From Smittium culicis (lineage: Eukaryota; Kickxellomycota; Harpellomycetes; Harpellales; Legeriomycetaceae), in assembly GCA_001970855.1 (NCBI GenBank), contig LSSN01001957.1:1-34346 (forward strand): 34,346 bases of DNA. Direction: 5' to 3'. Below are positions 21,492-31,300 of the stretch, one piece after another. The notes under the pieces were generated by a model that made no database searches, had not been told where the DNA came from, and saw nothing but the letters and a program-made list of their open reading frames with translations. The stretch's first letter is position 1. The number at the start of each line of letters is the position of its first letter. The position numbers and the translations under genes are program-made.

Positions 21492-21687
21492 TTTAATCCA
21501 TTCACGGGCTGTAGACTGTTTTTGATCTACCAAATATAGCCATCATTGTTCAACTAAAATTCTATAATTCCGAGGCCTAAAGAAATATATATAAATTTTA
21601 TTTTAACAGATAATAATAAGCTTGCAAATAAATCATAAACGAATCAAAAATTTTGATTTTTTTAAGAGTTGGTCGGTAAAGGATTAA
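21492..21687 (-). repeat. TTAA-type MITE, copy H
   Basis: This reversed copy starts TTTAATCCATTCACGGGCTG and ends GTTGGTCGGTAAAGGATTAA. TTAA is present at both edges. The family block TTTTTGATCTACCAAATATA sits near the start. Confidence 0.8.
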
Positions 21688-22208
21688 TTTATTCCATATT
21701 GAAGATTCTATTAAGCAGGAAACCCTATATTTCAGGCAATTTTATTTACTTTTGTGAATTATACAGAGATATTCGTTGAATGACATATTCTACTCAAGCT
21801 AATTTTCTAATGCAATTTAAAAAAAAAAGTACTGCTAATGAATAAGATTTTTTTTTGGTTGAAAAAAGCTGTGCACCTCGATATAATCTCCCATATCCAG
21901 CAACGATAAATGAAATGTATATATATTACCCACTCGGTCTCTATGAGGCTTTTTTTTTTTTTGAAAATCCAAAATCCCAAAATTTAATTTATACATGAGC
22001 TTTTAAAAAAAAGGTTTTATTTTTTAACGAGAAATTTATTTTATTCGATATAATATAAAAAAACATCTAAAATAAAGAATTACTACCAAAATTCCCTTCG
22101 AATCTCTGTAATCTCCATATCGACTGTAATGTCTTTTTTTTAACGAGAAATTTGTTTAAAACAATATAAAAATGTATAAAGCATTATAATAAAGTATTAA
22201 AAAAAATT

Positions 22209-22376
22209 CTATCCAACTCCTCTCCGCCGCTCTAGCAGCTCCATACCCACTGGGCATCGGTTCAAGAGGGCTGGTGATTCATTTATACTTTTAAGCATTA
22301 GTAATAAGGTATCACGAACGTCATTCAAAAATTTTGCTGTTGCCAGCTCAATAATTTGATCCTTTGCCTTTTCTTT
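22209..22376 (-). CDS. Terminal exon ending in the dispersed tail motif
   Basis: On the minus strand a good acceptor (AACTTTACAG) is followed by 55 codons: KEKAKDQIIELATAKFLNDV, RDTLLLMLKSINESPALL, then NRCPVGMELLERRRGVG and a TAG at 22209-22211. The first part has helical, coiled-coil-like composition. The last 17 residues match the repeat copies at 11162, 17296 and others. A possible preceding exon lies near 22430-22470 (KFDAIGE), with a poor donor. It lies about 330 bp downstream of the TACC-like gene on the same strand, so it could be a separate small gene or an alternative 3' end of that gene. Function unknown. Confidence 0.45.
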   Translation of the reverse strand, partial: KEKAKDQIIELATAKFLNDVRDTLLLMLKSINESPALLNRCPVGMELLERRRGVG

Positions 22377-22709
22377 CTGTAAAGTTGATAAAATTATAAA
22401 CCAAATAAACTAGCAATTTCTTGATTTGCTAACTAAAGACTTCTCCTATAGCATCAAATTTTACGTATGTTTATCAGTTGATCAGCTTATATGTAGTATG
22501 CTTTAACGCGTATTGGTTAAGGTAAGTAAAAAAAATTATTCGCGATGAAAATATAGATAAAAGCTCAATAAAAGAAACTTTAAAAAAATATCAAAATAAC
22601 TACATTTATTTAACTAAGCGGTGCACTATAATTGAAAATTAAATTTAAATTGATTTTAAAATCAAGAGTAAGTGATAAAAATAAATATTTAAGTGAATAT
22701 CCACTCTTT

Positions 22710-24981
22710 TTAACCTCGTCCTTTTGACATCATAGATTCGAGATTGGAGTACATTTTATTTAGTTCTTCGTTTTCTTCTTTTAGATTCGATGATTCAACT
22801 CTGGCTCTCTTTAAGCTGAATTCAAGTCTTGCTACTTGTGCCTTGTAAATATCACACTCTGACTCTGTTTGTGATAGCTTATTTTCCAACTCTGAGATTT
22901 TTTCTGATGCTAATGAATTTTGGTCTTTAAAGTGGTTGACAATTATTTGCTCTCTATCAATTGCTACTTTCAAATCGTTTTCCAGAGTTTCCTTTTCGCT
23001 TGAGAGCGATATGTTTAACCTTTCAAGTTCTGATAATTGTGTATCAGTTGCCCTAAGCTTATCTTGAGTTTCAATTAGCTCATGGTTCAAATTAAGTACT
23101 TGATCGTTAAGGCTTTGCCTTTCAAGAGTTAAGTTGGCTAATTCCCTTGTCAACCCTTCGTTTTCTTTATCCTTTCCATCCATATATGCTCCAGAAAGTT
23201 GAATATACTCTTTATACTCCTCTTTGGTTTTCGTATGACAATCTTCCTCCTCTTTTAGCCTCTTCTCTAATACATCGACAGAATCTGCTTGCTTAATTTC
23301 CATCTCTTTTATTGCTTCATCATTTTTTAACTCCATTTCGAAAACTTCTTTCTTATGTTCGCCTTTAATTTCTTCAATTTTATTTATAAGCTTAGATTCA
23401 AACTCTTCTCGCATTTTGGATACTCTTGCTTCAACCTCAGCTTCTAGTTTAGATTCTATCTCGGATATTTTCATTTTAGTTTCAGAAGACAGTTGAGAAT
23501 TCTTTTCAATTAAAGACTGGTTTATATTTTTTAAATTTGCTATTTCCTCTTCTAAAATTTGACATTTATCTACACTGGTTTTAATTCCTGAATCTAGCTC
23601 ATTTTTTTTAAAAGTAAATTCTTCGATGAGTAGAGTTTTTTCTTTTTCATGATTTTTTTTTAGTTCTTGCAAGTCGAGGTTATTTTTATCTTTTAAAGAG
23701 TTAATCATATCTAAGTACATGTTTTTTTGTGCTTCGAGTTCTCTAGAATGTTGAACGTTAGTTTCATTTTCAATTTCTATATCATTGATTACTCCAAAAG
23801 ATCCTGGAGACTCCCAATCAATCTCGTCCTTATTAACAAACCCTTTTGCAGGAGTAATAGGAACCAGTAAAGTATCGCTAGATCCCTTGTTTGATTTTAT
23901 TTTAGGATTCTCGTATAAGTTAAATTCGTTTTCATCTTTATTTTTTGAGATGGGGCTGCTTGGTAGCGGTATCAAGGAAGCTAGAGCTTGCTCAGAGCTT
24001 AAGGATGTAAGATCACAAATTGGTCCAAATGGATCAAAAGCGGATAAATTTTTCTACCATAGACAAAAAAAAAGGGTGGGTTAGAAATAATCTTATTTAA
24101 AATTTCTGATTGCAAAGTTAAGGAATGAACGCAATTACAATATTGGAGTCGATTTTAATGTTTGATTTATCAAAAGAATTATCGTAAGCTGGGTTTTTTT
24201 TGGGAAAATGTAGCTCACGATTATTGGTAGAATTAGTATCTATCGCTTGACTAGTAGTTTCGATGTCTAAATTTTTATTTTTTTCTATAGAGCTGGAGTT
24301 AAATTCTTCTAATTCACCATATTCTTTCTGACTATCGGCATTAACAGATGATAAGATTTCAATACTTTTATTTGAAGAATCTGGAACAGAATCTGAGTAT
24401 AATTTTTTGAAAGGAGGTGGGGCTCTCATTGGACTATCAATAAAGCCAGTTTTTTCTCTTGCCAAAAAGTCAGCCTTTTTAACAGGTGTAATAGTTTCTA
24501 TAAATGATCTCTTAGATGAGTTAGAAAACTCCTTGTTTTTTGTTAGATCAATCTGGGAAAAGAAATTTTCCAGACCGCTTCCAGCTCCAACTTTAGGATT
24601 TGACAATATACTTGAGTTTTGTTTAAAATCGTTAACTATGGAATCTAATTTATTGGATCCAAGAGTTGAATGTTTTATATTGGTGCTGGGCAACTCTTTA
24701 GTAAGTGAACTGTTAGATGAAAAAGGGTTTTTATCGAGAACTGTAACTGAATCGTTATTGTCATCGATATTATCAACACTTACTAATGAAGTGTCTAAGT
24801 TAGATTTAAAATCAATCTTTGAGGAGAATTGAGGTAATGAAATTGAATTATCGGTTGAAAATCTTCCAGAGATTGAAGAAGAATCTGATTTAATATTATT
24901 TGTAATTTTGTTTTCGGCAGAAAATGCATCATCCATTCTCGGAATTTTCGTGGTGGTATTTATTTCAGAATTGTCTGCCAT
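22710..24981 (-). CDS. TACC-like coiled-coil protein, two exons, 728 residues
   Basis: Exon 1 runs from an ATG at 24981 down to 24139. An 85-nt intron follows (GTAATT donor, TTTCTAAC branch site, GGTAG acceptor). Exon 2 runs from 24053 to the TAA at 22710, joined in phase zero. Residues 1-380 are Ser/Asn-rich and probably disordered, with possible proline-directed kinase sites at T165 (TPVKK), S183 (SPMR), T348 (TPAK) and S363 (SPGS). From about 382 to the end the protein is one long coiled coil. Its end (RLEFSLKRARVESSNLKEEN, then EELNKMYSNLESMMSK) resembles the C-terminal TACC domain (Alp7/Mia1 of fission yeast, TACC3 of animals). That family carries XMAP215/Alp14 to microtubule ends and spindle poles. 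Other coiled-coil families remain possible because such sequence has low information. Confidence 0.6.
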
Positions 24982-25083
24982 AAAAAGTTATAGAAAATAA
25001 AAAACGAGTCTTTTAGCCGATTAGTGAGAAAAAAAGGTATGGATTTAAATGAATTTAATATAGCCAAAAAAATATATGTTAAA

Positions 25084-25580
25084 TTATGGTTTGAATGAAA
25101 TATTACTATTTTTTTTATTAGGATCGGAGAAATTTGGCTCTGAGCTTGATTTTAACAATCCAGGACTGAAAGTTTCGGCTAAAGAAGGGATATTAATTGT
25201 TGATGGATCTATAGTCTGAGATTGGTCGCTAATAGATGATAGCTCAGTCTTGAAAACAGAATGATCAAGATATTCTATTGCGAAGGTATAGAAATTAATA
25301 AAGTGTATAGAATAAAGCAAAAGTATGTATAAAGATTGGTATCATAAAATCGTATACGGGCAATTGATGGTAAGTTACCTGGATCTGAAGCGAGAGGGCT
25401 AATCTCTACCATATTTGTTTTATGATTAATGGAGATATTGGAGTTTTGGCTTAAGGATCTGAGTCTAAAAGGAGAGCTTATATTTTCAGACTTTGTTTTA
25501 TTGAGTTTATTAGACTTTGGGCTTTGTGATTTTGAGCCAAAAAGCTTACTGAGTCTTCTATCTTTTTTGAGCCAAAGCAT
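25084..25580 (-). CDS. Unrecognised basic, serine-rich 130-residue protein, two exons
   Basis: Exon 1 (25580-25379) starts MLWLKKDRRLSKLFGSKSQS and has 67 codons plus one base. A 104-nt intron (GTAACT donor, CGCAATAG acceptor) joins in phase to exon 2 (25274-25084), which ends LLKSSSEPNFSDPNKKNSN ISFKP and a TAA. The N-terminal half is Lys/Arg/Ser-rich with SPK and SPF motifs; the second half is acidic to neutral and serine-rich. No domain is recognised. It lies about 100 bp upstream of the TACC-like gene in the same orientation, so the two are tightly packed. I tested whether it is the 5' part of that gene: a TAA precedes the 24981 ATG in frame and the best splice choice goes out of frame, so they look separate. 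Confidence 0.5.
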
Positions 25581-25657
25581 AATTGATTAGTGCTTTAATG
25601 CGAGGCGAAATTGATGATTGCCCTATTTACCCTATTCTTAATAGATAATTTGTGCGG

Positions 25658-25928
25658 CTATTCCGGATATAGACGTTGAGGTCCTTTATATACGCCTGTT
25701 CGAATCATCCCATTACTAATTATCGCATGTTGACCGCCTATTATTAGCTCCTTTGTGATATCTTCCTGTCCAAACGAAGTAGTATCCTGAAACTTATCGA
25801 CAAATTAGTCAGCAAATAAACCAATTTATGTGTTTATCAACTTACAGCCAGCCAACCATTTCCCTTCTCACTATATTGTCTCCATTGCCCAATCCTTAGA
25901 CTTGATTGATTTCCAAATACCCTCTCAA
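25658..25928 (-). pseudogene. Unrecognised spliced unit, possibly broken
   Basis: On the minus strand a textbook intron lies at 25845-25787 (GTAAGT donor, TGACTAAT branch site, TTTCAG acceptor, 59 nt). The exon after it reads DTTSFGQEDITKELIIGGQH, then AIISNGMIRTGVYKGPQRLY and PE, ending at TAG 25658-25660. Before the intron, the best frame reads LERVFGNQSSLRIGQWRQYS then EKGNGWL. That frame is phase 2 at the donor while the downstream frame needs phase 0. The frame that does match carries TAG-TGA just before the splice. The unit may therefore hold an indel, use a tiny exon, or be a pseudogene. The products are not recognised. It is followed by the 130-residue gene on the same strand. Confidence 0.4.
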
Positions 25929-25943
25929 GTTACGTAAATTAAT

Positions 25944-26141
25944 ATGTACCATAGCGACAACCATTCATTTGCTACTTCTATTTACAATATTGTCTCTCAA
26001 AGTGAACCAACCCTAATTAGCAATAGCTACTCCCACAATCGCTATTTACCTGAAATTCTAGTATTAAAATCTTTAAATTGCCTCAATAAGAAAAATCTCC
26101 AATCAATTTCCAAAAATATAAATGCTTTCAATACTATCTAA
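25944..26141 (+). CDS. Possible 65-residue protein of unknown function
   Basis: The frame runs from an ATG (MYHSDNHSFATSIYNIVSQS) to a TAA. It is Ser/Asn-rich like the other proteins here and lies in a less AT-rich patch. The same frame is open upstream back to about 25848 except for one TAA at 25935. There is no domain, no start context and no confirmed splicing. Chance remains a good explanation. Confidence 0.22.
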   Translation: MYHSDNHSFATSIYNIVSQSEPTLISNSYSHNRYLPEILVLKSLNCLNKKNLQSISKNINAFNTI

Positions 26142-26529
26142 ACAATATAAATAAATACTTATTACTAGAAACATCCACTATATAATATATATATATTCAT
26201 ATAGTAATTTAATTTTAATAAAAAAGATATTAAATACCATGTATGGAAATCCATCTCCCCCAGAAATATATCAAGAAACAATAAATTTAGTACCTGGTGG
26301 CCTATTATAGTTCAAAAAATTAAATAGACTAAGCTCAATATATATTAATATCACTCAATATACAGGTAAGAATGCTGTTGCCTATAGCTTTTATAATTTA
26401 GCCTTTGCCTCAATAATTGTTTTCATTATTCCTCAATATAGTGTGGAAATTTTTTTAAATAAATTAATTATGCGTTTACAAGCTTTATTATATAATATAT
26501 TAGCAATTATTTTAACAAACTTGAACACT

Positions 26530-26725
26530 TTAACATTTTTCCGTCCAATATTCTTTGAAAAAGCGAATTTATTGATTCGCTTTTGATTATAAGTAAATTT
26601 ATTATTTGTTATTATTCTCAAACTAACTAATATGTGAATGAATAATGAAAATAACGTATTGTTATTGAACGCTGTTTGAAATATTTGGTAGATCAAAAAT
26701 TGTCTACCGCCCGCGAAAGGGTTGA
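26530..26725 (+). repeat. TTAA-type MITE, copy I
   Basis: It starts TTAACATTTTTCCGTCCAAT and ends CTACCGCCCGCGAAAGGGTT followed by GA. The interior landmark CGAATTTATTGATTCGCTTT follows the left end. The TTAA is intact on the left and reads TTGA on the right. Confidence 0.78.
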
Positions 26726-28153
26726 ATGAAATTTTACCTTTACATGTATAACTTGTAATATTTTTAAAACACATCAACTATGAATTCATTCGAGTCTATA
26801 CATTCTATAAAATATGACCTCCAAAAAATTATATCTAAACTAATAAGCTAAAATAGTATTTGAAAATTTATTTGATCATGGAGTGTCTATTTTCGCGCTA
26901 GAAGCATACGCCGATTTAATAATTTTTTTTCATCACTTCAGCTCTTTAAAAAGTATTACTTTTTAAAAACCCCAGTGCATCATTTTTTTTTAATCTTGGA
27001 TTTGATATTATGAATTATGTGCTTTTATATTTCTTTGATTTTAGTTATTTATACTTATCTGTTTACTAAAGTAAAAGAAATTTTACTATATAAGAATTTT
27101 TAGGGACGCTTTTCATAAAATTAAGAAAAATGATAAATATAAGCGCTTTCTATTTTTAGGCCCAAAATTGATAATTATACAATAATAAGCCATTTTCATT
27201 AAATTATTATTTGGTACAAATATTAACTTATTTAAGCCATTTTTATTTTTTGATCTGCTAGATAAACGCCGCTCCTTAAAAAATGAGCCACAAAGCTCCC
27301 TCCGCGTGCATGAAATAAAACAATGCTTAAAACTTTTCTTAGAAATTTAAATTTAAAAAATCAAAAAATAAACGAAAATAAAATTTCAAATCAATTTTTA
27401 TGATTCACAGAAACAGCTTATAAATAAAAAAGATGGTTGTTGGAGTGAATAAATTCTAGTTTTTGACAAAGTATAAAACGTCAAAATAATTTAAGCAATT
27501 TTAAATTTATATTTAGTAAATCTTTTTATTCGTGTATGAGACGTGGCTTTTAGGGAAAATAATAAATTTGAGCTTAAACGTTTCTGATAATTCTCATTTT
27601 TCGCTGAAGTATAGAAATATTTATATATATAACAATTAATAAGCGATGGTTAATTTTCTTTTTTTTATTTGAAAATATGTCTTAATGTTTAACTATTCCA
27701 AATTTATAAATATTTAGACTCCTAGACTTAATTTAAACTTTTTTCCTTTAAATTTTTATTTAATTATTACCCACTAGATATTATCATTTTTTAAGCATTT
27801 TTATGATATTTTTTCAAATAAAACTGAACAAAAAGTAGAGATATTAATTGAGTCTATAAAATTAATGTATAATTTGTTTACGATTAAATTATTTTAGGTG
27901 ATATGAACTATATATCTATATCATTTATTGATCTTGATAAAAACTAAAAGTAATAATTAGATATATATTCAAGTTATAATAAACATTTATTTTATTATCT
28001 AAAAATTTTGAGGTACTTTTGGCGTTTTTTTAAGTATCAATAGAAGAAATAAATTATTTTTTCCAATTAATAAATATTTCAACAGGAAATTTTTGATTGA
28101 AAAGATTTAATATAGACCTGAACATATAAATACTATTAAACGAAATATTTCTA

Positions 28154-28310
28154 TACTTTTTATCAAAAAAAATAATAATTCTGCTTTCAATACTTTTTAT
28201 CAAAAAAAATAATAATTCTGCTTTCTATACTTTTTATCAAAAAAAATAATAATTCTGCTTTCTATACTTTTTATCAAAAAAAACAATAATTCTGCTTTCT
28301 ATACTTTTCA
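28154..28310 (+). repeat. 37-bp minisatellite, about 4.2 units
   Basis: Units start at 28154, 28191, 28228, 28265 and 28302 with an exact period of 37. Each has the layout TACTTTTTATC, an A run, then AATAATTCTGCTTTCTA. The units differ at only a few positions (CTATAC or CAATAC, AATAAT or ACAATAAT), so the array is young or homogenised. No frame crosses it. Confidence 0.9.
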
Positions 28311-31300
28311 TATATTTTATTATTTATATAAAGCTAATTGTAAATGCAACTCAAATTGACCATCCTTAATAAGCTTTAATAATTTAGTTTTTAAAAATAT
28401 CTGGTATTAAACTATAAAGCAATGATGACTTATTCTTATTTCTTTTAAAAATTTTATACATCTTATTTTTATGTTTTTTGTTTAATAAAAAAAGAGGGGA
28501 AGGATCAAATACCTTAAAATATTTTATAAATCGATTTTACTCTTATTAAAATAAATCACATTCACAAATTTAAAAAAAAAAATCTATGATAATGCTTTAA
28601 TATAAATTTTAATCATTAAATAAATGCGTTGTAAAAAACTTCCCTAAAAATGCACAAACTCTACAATTAAAATTTTAATATTTTATGATTTCTACAATTG
28701 ATAAATTTCGAATACTAATTTAAAAAACTAATAATATAAAGCTTTTTAAACATTAGATATTTAAAAAAAAAAAAAAAGATTTAATATCACGTTTCTAGTA
28801 ATTATTAAACACCTAAATATCAGATATCGAATTATAAATAAGCTACAGATAATTACTAAATGAAGTAAAATAAAATATTTTTTCTTTATCTTGAATAGGA
28901 AAAAATTGAACAAATCTTTTTTTAAATATTATTTGAGCTATTTTTTCATTGGTTTCAGAAAATTTCTAAAGTCCAAATAAGCTGATTTAAAATAATTCAT
29001 TTTAAATTATGCTTTTAATAGATATTTCTAATTTAAAGAACAAAGTGAAACATTATCTTATTTTTCAAATATTTTGATCAGTTTGGATTTTTAATTTGCA
29101 CTATTTATTTTGAAATTTTTTTCTTTAAAGTTTATTTTTTGCTTTATTTTTTTTTTGAGTATATTTTATACGAAAATTGAAATTATCGTCGATCGATAAT
29201 TTATGATGCATCAGGGACAATCTATAAATATCTCCTGAATCATTCACACAGAAATTAAAAGATAAAGAAAAAAATAATAAAAGGAATAATCAGGAAAAAA
29301 ATATATAAGAAAAAAAGTATATATAAAAAAACACCAAGCCGAGAGAATAGGATTTTTTCACTTTCTTATGTTTTTTCTTCATTCCTTAACTTGTAACATT
29401 CATTCATTTATTTTTATTATTATATTATAATTTAGTTTTATTTTAATAAAAAGTGGTCATAATCTTATTCATTTATTGTATAATAAATTAATTTGGTTAA
29501 GTTAAACACTTAATCACCTATGGATATGCAGGGTGCAGAAGAAATTCATTTTATTTATTCTTTACCTGATTTATAATTCCATGTGACATTATGCTAGATT
29601 GGTTTTTGGGGCAATTAAAAAAAATATAACCCAAAGATAAATCTTGATAAAGTCTAATTTCAGAGCAACTTTTTATTTAAATTTTATTTATTGTGACTTT
29701 TTTCTTTTAAAAAAATTGATTTATTTTTATTTTTATTTTTTACTGTTAAGTTGGCTAAAATTATAGATTTTTATTAAAGTATAAACTTTTATTATTTTAA
29801 TTTTTGAATTTTTGAATTTTTGAGAGATTTTAATTTAGATATATATTTAACGCTTTAAAATAGTTTATATATTATCCAAAATTTTCCTGAGAGAAAAAAC
29901 TTTAATAAAAAGCTCTCCTCTTTTTTATATTTAATAAAAAAGTTTTTTTCATTTTTACTATAGTTATTTTTTCTGTTTTTTTTTCTATAATTCAAATTGA
30001 TTGTATTGCACAAGTGAATTTCAAAAAAAAAAAAAAAACCTTAATTCGTTGATATATTCGATAGATAAGAATATAGCAAAATAAAATTATTATTATTTTT
30101 ATCGATATTAATAATTTGTCATAATTTCTTGCTTTAATATTTTTTGAAGATAATTTAATAACTATTCATTTCATTAAAATACATTATTACACTCTCAATA
30201 TTTATTTTTTTTGGTACTAATCTATTTTTTTGCTCGTAGTTTTTGAATTTTTAGCTATTACTTTAAATTTTCATAATTTTATTTTTGAGTTCAGTTCATA
30301 ACTTCTCTATCTTTTTTTAGTTAATACTACATTTTTACCTAAAATACGCACACTGATAATTTTATTATAAAAATTTAAGGCTTTTAAAGTCAAATTATAA
30401 TGAAAAATATTTAATTATAAATAATTGTAGTAGGAGATTTCTTCCATAACTCTAATTTTAAATCATATAAACACTATTTACAACCGAATAAAGAATTCAA
30501 ATTGCTCATTTGAATTTATCGTGTATATTTTCAAGATATTTTGAAATATTTTTAATAAATCGATTTTAAGCTCAAAAAAGCGAAATCAAGTTGTTATTAT
30601 CTTTCTTAGATGACTTATTGAGATAAAAAACGTGTTAAAAATAGCTATTTCTACCTTTTTTCATAAATTTTTTATATTTCTAAGTTTAAAAGAATTTAAA
30701 ATCTTTGTTAATGTGTCTAAAATAGCTATTATATTGAAATGACCTTACTTTTCGGTTAGAAAATTTATAAAATATTTAAAAATGAATGCATATGAATAAT
30801 TTAAAATTTTAATGTTTAATAGTTCATATTTCTTGTTTACTATCTAATATTATTCATCGTATTAATTTAAACTTATTTATTATTTAAAAATTATTTTCGA
30901 CACCTTTGGAATATTATTCTCTGATAACTATAAAATAAATAAGATTTTAATCGATGATGAAAGTAAGCTATTGTATATTTGATGTGATTTTACATACATT
31001 AGTTTTGTAGTTGTATTTTACTCTTTATTTACTATAATTGATATATTAAAAGTATTATTTTGTATGTATATGAATTTTTTACTTTAAATTTGATATATAT
31101 AGTCTTTATAATCATATTTTTTTATTTTATTTTATACGCAATAAGTATTATCTAATTTTAGATTCAAATATTTTATAAATTATTTCTATTTTAATGCGCA
31201 ATATTGCTCTAAAAACAATTATTTCACGCATTAGCAATTTAATTTTAGCGATTTAAGATTTATTCTTGGAATTTTATGTTTAAGTCTTTAATTAAATTTA

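Larger units (their letters stand above)
20812..22208. other. AT-rich spacer
   Basis: It holds a MITE copy at 21492-21687, one very short open frame at 21046, and several long A or T runs. No polyadenylation signal stands out against the AT background. Confidence 0.5.

Noticed and set aside
23785..24832. Plus-strand frames opposite the TACC-like gene
   Set aside because: They are shadows of the minus-strand exons and cross its intron without signals.
24982..25083. Fusion of the 130-residue protein and the TACC-like protein into one gene
   Set aside because: A TAA precedes the 24981 ATG in frame. The best splice choice (GTAATA donor, CACTAAT branch, AAAAG acceptor) leads out of frame to a stop.
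25690..25715. GTTCGAATCATCC as a tRNA T-arm
   Set aside because: The flanking bases do not pair into a T stem or an acceptor stem, and no D-arm lies upstream.
25848..25934. Plus-strand exon after a CTTACAG acceptor, continuing into the frame at 25944
   Set aside because: The CTTACAG is the reverse complement of a stronger minus-strand donor (GTAAGT) that has its own branch site and acceptor. The plus frame also has a TAA before 25944.
26433..26777. 114-codon minus-strand frame
   Set aside because: Most of it is MITE copy I read antisense, plus AT-rich flank.
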